This document shows positions 22,992-30,594 of a stretch of DNA of 47,497 nt, piece by piece. Each line of letters opens with the position of its first letter. Position 1 is the first letter of the stretch. This stretch comes from a virus, in the IMG/VR virus record IMGVR_UViG_3300046471_000259, positions 1 to 47,497 of that record, one strand, 5' to 3'. The position numbers and the translations under genes are program-made. Below the pieces are notes generated by a model. It searched no databases and was not told the DNA's origin. It saw nothing but the letters and a program-made list of their open reading frames with translations.

Positions 22992-23405
22992 ATGGTTACC
23001 ACGACGAATTATGGCGCCCCGCCCTTTCAGCCGGGCATGACCTCCGACGCCTTTATCCCCGATCAGCTGATCGGCGGCGACATGAAGATCGTCACCAAGA
23101 CCGAGACCATCACTGGCGGCGCGATCTACAAGCGCGGAACGGTGCTCGGAATGATCACGGCGAGCAGCAAATGGACCCTGTCGCTTTCGGCTTCGGCCGA
23201 TGGCTCGCAGACCCCGAAGCGCATCCTCGTCGACGATGTCGACACCACGGCCGGCGACGCGCTCGGCGGCACGTACCAGATGGGCGAGTTCAACGCGAAC
23301 GCGGTGATCCTCGGCACCGGCATTACCCTCACTGCCGCCACCGCCGCGCTCGAGGCGCAGAACATCTACCTCAAGACGCCCGTCAGCGCGTCCGACCCCA
23401 CCTGA
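22992..23405 (+). CDS. Head decoration protein (lambda gpD family)
   Basis: 137 residues. gpD features: a short N-terminal extension, then GDMKIVTKTETITGGAIYKRGTVLG, a Ser/Thr-rich beta region and ILVDDVDTTAGD. Trimers would stabilise the expanded capsid. A terminator follows, so transcription is probably modulated between decoration and major capsid genes. Confidence 0.88.
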   Translation: MVTTTNYGAPPFQPGMTSDAFIPDQLIGGDMKIVTKTETITGGAIYKRGTVLGMITASSKWTLSLSASADGSQTPKRILVDDVDTTAGDALGGTYQMGEFNANAVILGTGITLTAATAALEAQNIYLKTPVSASDPT

Positions 23406-23428
23406 TCCCCGCAACCAACTGGAATAGC

Positions 23429-23452
23429 GCCCGCCATTGTGCGGGCTTTTTT
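23429..23452 (+). terminator. Intrinsic terminator between decoration and major capsid genes
   Basis: GCCCGC (23429-23434), 6-base loop, GCGGGC (23441-23446), then TTTTTT (23447-23452). It ends 15 bases before the major capsid ATG. Late transcription must read through or restart, so it may set the relative dose of gpD and gpE. Confidence 0.8.
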
Positions 23453-23466
23453 ATCGGAGCCCCACA

Positions 23467-24516
23467 ATGGTAGATTCAATCGCCTACACGACCATGAAGC
23501 TGGTCCAGGTTGTCCCGAACCTGAAGACCTCGCAGAACTTCCTGCTGGACCGCTTCTTCCCCAACATCGTCGAGTTCGACACCGAAAAAGTCGCCATCGA
23601 CGTGGACGTCGGCATCCGCCGCATGTCGCCGCTGGTGTCGCCCCTCGTCGAGGGCAAGCTCGTCGAGCAGCGCCGCTACCAGACCAACGAGTTCAAGCCG
23701 CCCTACATCAAGGACAAGCGTGCGCCGGACCTGCGCAAGCCCGTCCGTCGCCAGATCGGCGAGCGCATTGGCGGCGAACTGACCGGCCAGGAGCGCGAAC
23801 TCGCCAACCTGCAGCTGGAGATGGCCGACCAGGTCGACATGGTGAACCGCCGCCTGGAATGGATGGCGGCGAGCGCCCTCTCGACCGGTACCGTCACCCT
23901 CACCGGCGAGGGCTTCCCCACCACCCTGATCGACTTCGGCCGTTCGTCCACCTTGACCATCGCTCTCTCCGGCGCCGCGCGCTGGGGCCAGACCCTTAAC
24001 GCCGCCGGCCGCGATACCAACATCGTGGGTCAGCTGACGACCTGGGCGGCTGCGATCCTGAAGGGCTCGGGCGCGGTGACCACCGATCTCGTCTTCACCC
24101 CCGGCGCATGGGCCAAGTTCCTGATGGCCGAGGGCGTACAGGGCGCGATCTACTACCCGAACCAGGCCAACAGCGGAAACCAGGTCAACCCCGGTACGAT
24201 GGTGCAGAAGGGCGGCATCTACATGGGGCGCTGGGGTCAGTTCGACCTGTGGCTCTATAACGACTGGTACGTCGACGCGAACAACGTCGAGCAGCCGATG
24301 CTCGCCGATGGCACCGTCATCATGAGCGGGCAGCAGCTGATGGGCACCCGCGCGTTCGGCATGATCATGGATCCGCGGTTCAACTACAAGCCGATGGCTT
24401 ACGCCCCGAAGACCTGGATCCAGGAAGACCCTGCCCAGCGCATCATCATGATGCAGTCCTCGCCGATCGTCATTCCGAGCCGGGTCAACGCCGCGCTCGC
24501 CGTGACCGTCCTCTAA
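23467..24516 (+). CDS. Major capsid protein (lambda gpE family)
   Basis: 349 residues from ATG 23467; an upstream in-frame ATG at 23437 lies inside the terminator hairpin and is rejected. Family features: VPNLKTSQNFLLDRFFPNIV near the start, RRMSPLVSPLVEGK, RRLEWMAASALSTG, and RAFGMIMDPRFNYKPMAYAPKTW near the end. It builds the icosahedral shell with HK97 fold. Preceded by gpD-like and followed by two small head genes, as in lambda. Confidence 0.94.
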   Translation: MVDSIAYTTMKLVQVVPNLKTSQNFLLDRFFPNIVEFDTEKVAIDVDVGIRRMSPLVSPLVEGKLVEQRRYQTNEFKPPYIKDKRAPDLRKPVRRQIGERIGGELTGQERELANLQLEMADQVDMVNRRLEWMAASALSTGTVTLTGEGFPTTLIDFGRSSTLTIALSGAARWGQTLNAAGRDTNIVGQLTTWAAAILKGSGAVTTDLVFTPGAWAKFLMAEGVQGAIYYPNQANSGNQVNPGTMVQKGGIYMGRWGQFDLWLYNDWYVDANNVEQPMLADGTVIMSGQQLMGTRAFGMIMDPRFNYKPMAYAPKTWIQEDPAQRIIMMQSSPIVIPSRVNAALAVTVL

Positions 24517-24541
24517 CCCCACCGAACGAAAGGATACTGTC

Positions 24542-24820
24542 ATGGCAGCTGCCACCCAGAGCACCGCGCCGGCATCGACCAGCGCGACCGCGGCGTCGAC
24601 GGACAAGGTCGCCTCGACCGAGAAGGACTACACCGTGGCCAAGGGCCGCACGGTCACCGCCGATCGCGACTACGGCCCCGGCGAGACGATCACCCTCAGC
24701 ATCGACGAGGGCAAGTCGCTGCAGAAGCGCGGCTTCCTCGTCTCCGACGATGGCGACGTGGTGATCGACGAGACCGCCGGCCCGGCCGTGGTCAACGGCG
24801 TCGACATCAAGGAAGCCTGA
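24542..24820 (+). CDS. Small head-module protein (92 aa), FI position
   Basis: AAAGGA precedes the ATG. The first ~25 residues are Ala/Ser/Thr-rich and disordered; the rest (KDYTVAKGRTVTADRDYGPG, SIDEGKSLQKRGFLVSDD) reads as a small beta-rich domain. It occupies the slot of lambda gpFI but shows no similarity I can see. A role in packaging or head completion is inferred from position. Confidence 0.65.
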   Translation: MAAATQSTAPASTSATAASTDKVASTEKDYTVAKGRTVTADRDYGPGETITLSIDEGKSLQKRGFLVSDDGDVVIDETAGPAVVNGVDIKEA

Positions 24821-24823
24821 TCG

Positions 24824-25162
24824 GTGTCGATCGACTGGGATAGCCTCGTCCTCAAACCCGTCATGGCGGTGTTTGGCGACGAGGTCATCTACACGCCGCG
24901 AGGCGGGAGCCCAGTGACGATCACCGACGCCGTGTTCGACGAAGAGGCGATGGACATGCAGCTCGAGGTGGACGGTCAAACGTCCACCCAGCATCGTCCG
25001 ACCCTGGGTATCCGCCTGGCGGCATTGTCGCCCGACCTGTCGATCGAACCCCGCCAAAGCGATCGCGTCCAGATCGTGAAGACCGGAAAGGTCTACGTCG
25101 TGCGCGAACCGATCCCCGATGGACATGGTCACGTGCTTCTCAAGCTGATGGCCACCGCATGA
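24824..25162 (+). CDS. Head-tail attachment protein (lambda gpFII-like)
   Basis: 112 residues from GTG 24824. Pattern KPVMAVFGDEVIYTPRGGSP, ITDAVFDEEAMD, then SDRVQIVKTGKVYVVREPIPDG fits the Phage_attach (FII) family, small beta-barrel proteins that sit below the gpW ring and accept the tail. It is the last lambda-type head gene; the next gene overlaps it by 4 bases and begins the Mu-type tail block. Confidence 0.8.
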   Translation: MSIDWDSLVLKPVMAVFGDEVIYTPRGGSPVTITDAVFDEEAMDMQLEVDGQTSTQHRPTLGIRLAALSPDLSIEPRQSDRVQIVKTGKVYVVREPIPDGHGHVLLKLMATA

Positions 25163-25701
25163 CCACCTCGCTCGACCTGCTCGATCTGGTAGAAGCGGCG
25201 ATTGTCGGCGCGAACACCGACGCTGGCACGCGAGTTTACCGCCCCGGCACCTGGCCGTCGCAGGCGGAGACGGTCCCGCAGGTTAAGTTGCGCATCGTTG
25301 CAGAAAGGCGCGCCGCGCTGGGCCGCTCGGGTGCCCCACAATTCACGACTACGGCCACCATTCGCGCCTTCCTAGAAGTGCAGGAGCCTGCCTCGGAAGC
25401 CGACGCCGGTGCCGGCGTGGCGGAAGCGGCCGTCTGGGCTCTCAAGCGCCAGGTCGAGATCGCCGTCGTCAATTCCTACCCGCTGACGCGCCAGATCCAG
25501 CAGATCGCGGCCATCCGCGCGGACATCGGCTTCAACTCCGAAGGCGCGAAGCACGTCGCCATCGTCCAAATGGATTTCGACCTTGAGTTCTACGAGGGCA
25601 CGGACAATTTCGCGCCCGTCCAGGCGGACGATCTCGACGAGATCAGCCTGACCGCCACCAACTACCCGCCCGTCACCGTGACGGCGGACCTCACCGAGTA
25701 A
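25159..25701 (+). CDS. Tail terminator-like protein (Mu gp37 position)
   Basis: 180 residues, ATGA overlap with the FII-like gene. N-terminal helix (SLDLLDLVEAAIVGA) followed by an alpha/beta core with VPQVKLRIVAERRAALG and HVAIVQMDFDLEFYEG. Size and place, just before the DUF2635 and sheath genes, match Mu gp37, the presumed tail terminator that caps the tube and sheath. Sequence similarity is weak by eye. Confidence 0.7.
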   Translation: MTTSLDLLDLVEAAIVGANTDAGTRVYRPGTWPSQAETVPQVKLRIVAERRAALGRSGAPQFTTTATIRAFLEVQEPASEADAGAGVAEAAVWALKRQVEIAVVNSYPLTRQIQQIAAIRADIGFNSEGAKHVAIVQMDFDLEFYEGTDNFAPVQADDLDEISLTATNYPPVTVTADLTE

Positions 25702-25711
25702 GGAGACCGCC

Positions 25712-25891
25712 ATGCGCGTAGTCAGCGTGCCGGGCCGACGCATTGTCGACCCGATCTCCCGCCGCGTCGTCGACGAGGTCGGGATCGATGTCAGCGAATT
25801 CGATCCGCTGTGGAACCGCCTGGTCGATGACGGCGACGTCGCCGTCTCGCCCGCCCCGGCGGCGGCCAAGACCTCCAGCAGCAAGGAGTAA
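25712..25891 (+). CDS. DUF2635 family small protein (Mu gp38-like)
   Basis: 59 residues with AGGAG 6 bases upstream. MRVVSVPGRRIVDPISRRVV, then FDPLWNRLVDDGDVAV, is the typical DUF2635 layout (P-G-R-x-V-x-D-P, then W-x-R-L-x-D-G-D-V). DUF2635 genes sit immediately before the Mu-type sheath gene, as here. Function unknown. The short 3' end contains the ribosome site of the sheath gene. Confidence 0.85.
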   Translation: MRVVSVPGRRIVDPISRRVVDEVGIDVSEFDPLWNRLVDDGDVAVSPAPAAAKTSSSKE

Positions 25892-25897
25892 GCTGCC

Positions 25898-27379
25898 GTG
25901 ACCATCAACTTCAACAGCATCCCGGCGAACCTGCGCGTACCGCTGTTCTACGCGGAACTCGACCCGACTTACGCCAATACCACCGCGGAAGATCAGCGCG
26001 GCCTGCTGGTCGGCCAGATGACGGCGTCCGGCACTTACGCCCCCGGCGTGCCGGTCCGGCTGACCTCGAAATCGGACGGCATCGTCGGCGCTGGCGCTGG
26101 TTCGGTGCTCGCGCAGATGATCGAGGCATGGCGCGACAACGACGATAGCGGCGAGGTCTGGGTCCTGCCCGTCTCCGACGCCGGGTCCGCGACCGCCGCG
26201 ACCAGCACTGCGACCGTCACCGGCACTGCCACGGCAGCGGGTTCGATCCCCCTCTACGTCGGCGGCAAGCTCGTGTCGGCCGCCGTGGCGGCTGGCGACA
26301 CCGCCGCAGTCGTGGCGGCGAGCATCGTTACGGCAATCACCGCAGCCGGGGTCGCGGCTACCGCCGCCGCCGCGCTGGGCGTCGTCACTCTCACGGCGCG
26401 CAACAAGGGCACCGTCGGCAACGAGATCGACGTGCGCATGGCCTTCAAGGGCACGGCGGGCGGCGAGGTCCTGCCGACGGGGATCACGATTGCGATCGTC
26501 GCCATGACCGGCGGCGCGACTGACCCGGTGCTGACCACGCCGATCGCGGCGCTGGGCGACAAGACCTTCGACTTCATCGTCTCGGGTCTGAACGGCACCA
26601 CGGCGCTGGACGCGCTCAAGGGCCTGCTGTCCGACAGCGCGGGCCGCTGGTCGCCGATGCAGCAGCTATACGGCCACGTCTTCACGGCGATGCGCGGGAC
26701 GGCGGGCACGCTCGCTGCGTTCGGCCTGGCACGCAACGATCAGCACCTCTCGATCGTCGGCTTCACCGATTCGCCTTCGCCCTACTGGATCTGGGCCGCG
26801 GCGATCGCTGCCAAGGCGTCGGTCAGCCTGCGCGCTGACCCCGGCCTCCCGCTCCAGTACCTTGCGGTCGCGAGCATCCTCGCGCCGCCGATCGCATCGC
26901 GCTTCCCGATCACGGTGCGCAACGCGACGCTGCTCTACAACGGCATCTCGACCTGGTCGGTGAATGCCGCGGGCGCGGTCGTGATCGAGAACATCGTCAC
27001 GACCTACGTGACCAATGCGCAGGGCAACAGCGACAACTCGTATCTCGAAGTCGAGACGATGTTCCTGCTGATGTACGTGATCCGCTTCATGCGGGCGCGC
27101 ATCCAGAGCAAGTTCGGCCGCATGAAGCTGGCGGCGGACGGCACGCGCGTCCCCGCCGGCAGCAACGTCGTCACGCCGTCGTCGATCAAGGCCGACCAGA
27201 TCGCGGCGTACCGCGAACTGGAGGAAGGCGGCTTCGTCCAGAAGGCGGACGCGTTCGCCGCGAACCTGATCGTCGAGAAGGACCCGACGAACCCCAACCG
27301 CGTCAACGTGCTCTGGCCGGGCACCTTGATCAACCAGCTGCGCATCTTCGCCATGCTGGTCCAGTTCCGGCTGAATTGA
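25898..27379 (+). CDS. Contractile tail sheath protein (Mu gpL-like)
   Basis: 493 residues from GTG 25898, with AAGGAG about 9 bases upstream. Mu-type sheath signatures: INFNSIPANLRVPLFYAELD at the start, PLQYLAVASILAPPIASRFP, and a C-terminal MYVIRFMRARIQSKFGRMKLA with a final TLINQLRIFAMLVQFRLN. It forms the contractile sheath, so the phage is a myovirus. An Ala/Thr-rich insertion at residues ~95-170 is typical of the family's surface domain. Confidence 0.93.
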   Translation: MTINFNSIPANLRVPLFYAELDPTYANTTAEDQRGLLVGQMTASGTYAPGVPVRLTSKSDGIVGAGAGSVLAQMIEAWRDNDDSGEVWVLPVSDAGSATAATSTATVTGTATAAGSIPLYVGGKLVSAAVAAGDTAAVVAASIVTAITAAGVAATAAAALGVVTLTARNKGTVGNEIDVRMAFKGTAGGEVLPTGITIAIVAMTGGATDPVLTTPIAALGDKTFDFIVSGLNGTTALDALKGLLSDSAGRWSPMQQLYGHVFTAMRGTAGTLAAFGLARNDQHLSIVGFTDSPSPYWIWAAAIAAKASVSLRADPGLPLQYLAVASILAPPIASRFPITVRNATLLYNGISTWSVNAAGAVVIENIVTTYVTNAQGNSDNSYLEVETMFLLMYVIRFMRARIQSKFGRMKLAADGTRVPAGSNVVTPSSIKADQIAAYRELEEGGFVQKADAFAANLIVEKDPTNPNRVNVLWPGTLINQLRIFAMLVQFRLN

Positions 27380-27389
27380 GGAGCATCCC

Positions 27390-27755
27390 ATGGCCGACAA
27401 TCTCATCGCGGGCTTCGCCTACATCACCATCGACGGCCGGTCGTATGCGATCGCGGGCGAAGGCAATTACCGCGTCTCGACCAACAAGCGCGAGACGCTG
27501 ATCGGCCAGGACGGTGTTCACGGCTATGCCGAGACGCCTACCGCTGGCATGATCAGCTGGAAGGGGCGCGATAGCGGCTCGCTCAGCATCACCGCCCTCA
27601 ACGATGCGGTCGACGTCACCGTCCAGCTGGAGCTTGCCAACGGCAAGAACGTGATCGCTCGCAACGCCTGGCGTGCCGGCGATCCCATCGAAGTGGCCAG
27701 CGAGGACGCATCGTTTCAGGTGCAGTTCGAAGCTGCCGACGTGACGGAGAACTGA
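27390..27755 (+). CDS. Tail tube protein (Mu gpM-like)
   Basis: 121 residues. Starts MADNLIAGFAYITIDGRSYA, then GEGNYRVSTNKRETLIGQDG and DSGSLSITALNDAVDVTVQL, the Mu gpM (tail tube, PF10618-type) pattern. Hexamers would form the inner tube. It lies directly after the sheath, as in Mu. Confidence 0.92.
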   Translation: MADNLIAGFAYITIDGRSYAIAGEGNYRVSTNKRETLIGQDGVHGYAETPTAGMISWKGRDSGSLSITALNDAVDVTVQLELANGKNVIARNAWRAGDPIEVASEDASFQVQFEAADVTEN

Positions 27756-27756
27756 C

Positions 27757-28041
27757 ATGACCGAGATCACCACCGACACCGCTGCGCCCGTCGACGATAT
27801 TCCCGAAAGCCTCACGATCACGCTCCGCAAGCCGATCGAGCATGGCGGCCTGACCTATGAGACGATCCAGCTGCGCGAGCCAACGGCGGATGAGTGGGCC
27901 CGCTGGGATGGCAAGTCGGGGGTGGAGGCTGACATCATCGCCGTGTCAACCGTGGCGGGCATTCCGCAGGCCGCCGTGCGCAAGCTAACTGTGCGCGATC
28001 TCCTGCAGGCATCGCGGTATCTCGGTCGTTTTTTGGACTAA
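27757..28041 (+). CDS. Tail assembly chaperone, short form (Mu gp41-like)
   Basis: 94 residues ending GRFLD. ITLRKPIEHGGLTYETIQLR and PTADEWARWDG match the FluMu gp41 / P2 gpE-type chaperone. It helps load tube protein on the tape measure. The 3' end carries a T TTT TTG slippery heptamer at 28029-28035, so a longer -1 product is expected. Confidence 0.9.
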   Translation: MTEITTDTAAPVDDIPESLTITLRKPIEHGGLTYETIQLREPTADEWARWDGKSGVEADIIAVSTVAGIPQAAVRKLTVRDLLQASRYLGRFLD

Positions 28042-28166
28042 GGCCTCTCGACTGGCGCCGTAGGCTCGTGATCCTCGGCCGCATGTTCGGCAAGCTGCCA
28101 GATGAAGTCGCGACGCGGCCCTGGTCTATCCTAAACCAATGGCTGGAGTGGTCGGATGGTGGATGA
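27757..28166 (+). CDS. Tail assembly chaperone, -1 frameshift product (136 aa)
   Basis: Ribosomes reading CGT TTT TTG at 28027-28035 can slip -1 on T TTT TTG. After the slip the frame continues GGA CTA AGG and stays open to TGA at 28164-28166, adding 43 residues (LDWRRRLVILGRMFGKLPDE, then WSILNQWLEW). The extension overlaps the tape-measure start at 28156. Phage P2 uses the same heptamer for E/E+E'. The Trp-rich C-terminal extension in this position is the usual design for long tail chaperones. Confidence 0.82.
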
Positions 28167-29868
28167 AGTCGCGAGGGTCGGCGTTGGCATTGTCGGCGAC
28201 GATCGCACGGCCGATGCCTTCAAGTCAGTCGAGAAGCAGGCGAAGCAGACGCAGAAGCGCGTTGGCGAGATCAACCGCAAAGCGATAAATGACAACCAGC
28301 GGCAAACCGCGAGTTCGGCCAAATCGATCATTGGGTCGATGGCTCGGGTAGAGAAGGCCACGGCCAGCGCATTCGGCGGCAGGTCGATGCTCTCGGCCAT
28401 GGGCGGCCGAATTGGCGCGCTGACTGATGCGGCTTCTGCGCTGGGTGAAGGGCTCGCGGGGGCGTCGGTTGCTGGTAGCGGACTTGCCGCCGTCGCTGGC
28501 GGCGCGGCAGTTGCGATCGGTGCTGTTGCCGCTGCAGCTGCAGCAGCCGCCTACGCCACATTCAAGATGGGCGAAAATTGGGCCAAGGGTGCCGCTCAGC
28601 TATCCCGTGCCGCCGAGTCGATCGGTGTATCGACGAAGACGCTTACCGAGTTTCGTGCCGCAGCTCAGGCATCCGGGATAGATGAGGGCACGGCAGTCAG
28701 CACCATGGCCAGCCTGTCTCAGACGATCAACGATGCCCATTATGGACGCAACGTCCAGGCAACCGAGGTGATGCGCCGGCTGGGCATCGGGATGAAGCTC
28801 AACAAAGACGGGACGGCCGACGTCGACGGCATGATGGAGAGTGTCGCTGACGCGATCACGCGCCAGAACTCCAGCGGCAGGCGCACTGCCGCCCGTGCTT
28901 TGGGCATCTCCGATGCGGCCCTGCCAGCTTTTACCCGAGGCGGAAAAGCCCTGCGTGCCGATATGAACGACGCATCCAAGAAGGGCGTCGCATTTGATGG
29001 TAGTGTCGGTCAGAAAGCCCGCGACGCCGATCGTAAGCGCGTTGAGCACGAGCAGAACATGGAGGCTGCGAAAAACAATCTCGGGCAACGCGCATCCGAT
29101 ATGATGAGCGGAAACGTTGCGGATGCGGTGGTTTCGGCAACGGCAGCATGGAACGAGGTCACCAAGGGAGACTACAAGGCTGCATCTAAAAAGCTGGGCG
29201 AAGCCGGGACTTCGTTAAACAAAGCATCCGAAACGCTGGGCGAGAAAATCTGGCATGTTACCGATCCGGTCATGGGACATCTCGCGGCGATGGGGCAGAC
29301 TGCCCGCGTTTGGGGCAGCGGAGCCGCACCGTCATTTGGATCCGATACAGCCAAGAATGCTGCGGCAGCCCTTTCTGACTGGATGCGGATGGGATGGAGC
29401 AAGGAAGATGCTGCCGCGATGGTCGCCAGCGAAATGGCTGAAAGTTCTTTCAACTCGAAGGCTGTCAACGGCAATCACGTTGGTCTTTATCAATGGGACC
29501 CAAAGAGACAGGCCGACTTCAAGAGGCTGACGGGAAAGAACCTCCTTTCTGTGCCGGCCAGAGAACAACGGGCTTTCGCTAACTGGGAACTCCACAATAC
29601 TGAAAAATCAGCCGCCACCGCGCTCCGAAAGGCAAAGTCGGTCGAAGAAAAGGCGGCCGTTGTTTCACGCCTTTATGAGCGCACCGACAACGGAGATTAT
29701 GAAGCCGCCAAGCGGGCTGATCTCGCAACATCAATCGCGCAAACTCCGACAGCCGAGCCGCACCCAGTGAAAGTCGAGATCAAGGTTGAGAACGGCAAGG
29801 CCACCAGCGTGAAAACCACTTCCGGCAAAGGCGCAAAGGCGGCAGTCAGTCACGCGATGGTGAATTGA
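28156..29868 (+). CDS. Tape-measure protein with tail-lysozyme-like C-terminus
   Basis: 570 residues. The N-terminal helical coiled region (FKSVEKQAKQTQKRVGEINR) is followed by a hydrophobic Ala/Gly segment (about residues 95-130), then a helical central region with Asn/Lys repeats. The C-terminal ~150 residues read as a tail lysozyme: WSKEDAAAMVASEMAESSFN, HVGLYQWDPKRQADF, and AVVSRLYERTDNGDYEAAKR. It sets tail length and cuts peptidoglycan during injection. It is short for a contractile-tail phage. GC content is lower toward the 3' end. Confidence 0.88.
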   Translation: MVDEVARVGVGIVGDDRTADAFKSVEKQAKQTQKRVGEINRKAINDNQRQTASSAKSIIGSMARVEKATASAFGGRSMLSAMGGRIGALTDAASALGEGLAGASVAGSGLAAVAGGAAVAIGAVAAAAAAAAYATFKMGENWAKGAAQLSRAAESIGVSTKTLTEFRAAAQASGIDEGTAVSTMASLSQTINDAHYGRNVQATEVMRRLGIGMKLNKDGTADVDGMMESVADAITRQNSSGRRTAARALGISDAALPAFTRGGKALRADMNDASKKGVAFDGSVGQKARDADRKRVEHEQNMEAAKNNLGQRASDMMSGNVADAVVSATAAWNEVTKGDYKAASKKLGEAGTSLNKASETLGEKIWHVTDPVMGHLAAMGQTARVWGSGAAPSFGSDTAKNAAAALSDWMRMGWSKEDAAAMVASEMAESSFNSKAVNGNHVGLYQWDPKRQADFKRLTGKNLLSVPAREQRAFANWELHNTEKSAATALRKAKSVEEKAAVVSRLYERTDNGDYEAAKRADLATSIAQTPTAEPHPVKVEIKVENGKATSVKTTSGKGAKAAVSHAMVN

Positions 29869-29925
29869 GACATTGAAGGAAATCACCTGAGACGGTTAGA
29901 TGCCCGGACGTCGCAGGGGATAGAT

Positions 29926-30531
29926 ATGCTGAAAGTATCCAGAAGACTTACATTTTGCGCGCTAACGATCATACTTTCTGCCTGCTCTTCGCAGGGGGCA
30001 AAGGGCGAATCCAAGAGCGATGGCGTTTGCGGTGGGCCTGAAATTCGGAAAATGTTTCTCGATCAGATTTATCAACGCGCTCTACCTAAGGCGCAGGAAG
30101 TATTGGGCGATACGTCCGCAATTGACGACAATCACGGTGCTGATATCGCAACTGAGTTGCAAGCCCTTCGAAGCAAACCACTTATGACGATTGAAAGCAT
30201 AAGGGGCATCGGGCCCGGTTCATGCTTGGCAGAGATCGCATTTCACACCGGCGCACACGTGCGCAATCCGCTAGACGGAACGGCACCGGGCGTAAGGCTA
30301 AGGGGCATTGATGATGACCCGCCGCCGGAGTTGTTTCAAGGCAAGGCAGCGCCCCAGCAGATTGAGTTCACCGTTCTACCAAATCCATCGGATGGGACGA
30401 GGGAAGTCTCACTGGTTTCAGGATGGCACGCCGCAGTCGCTGCAGCAGCGCTGCTCGCGACAAATCGCTATTATGACAGGGCGATGTCGGACCTTATTCC
30501 TGCAGAGCCGCCCACCGAAACGTCAGATTAG
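29926..30531 (+). CDS. Putative lipoprotein cargo gene (201 aa)
   Basis: Signal peptide with basic N-terminus (LKVSRRL), hydrophobic core and lipobox Leu17-Ser-Ala-Cys20, so the mature protein begins with lipidated Cys20. The remainder is soluble, with LPKAQEVLGDTSAIDD, IGPGSCLAEIAFHTGAHV and IEFTVLPNPSDGTREVSLV. No family recognised. It interrupts the tail operon between tape measure and gpN, where no structural gene is expected, and its base composition is lower in GC. Likely a moron acting at the envelope (for example exclusion or fitness), which is inference. Confidence 0.75.
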   Translation: MLKVSRRLTFCALTIILSACSSQGAKGESKSDGVCGGPEIRKMFLDQIYQRALPKAQEVLGDTSAIDDNHGADIATELQALRSKPLMTIESIRGIGPGSCLAEIAFHTGAHVRNPLDGTAPGVRLRGIDDDPPPELFQGKAAPQQIEFTVLPNPSDGTREVSLVSGWHAAVAAAALLATNRYYDRAMSDLIPAEPPTETSD

Positions 30532-30594
30532 GGACCGGCTCCGGCTTCCACAGCCCTTTGCTCATGCCGTTACTCAAAAATCCGAGGCTCACTC

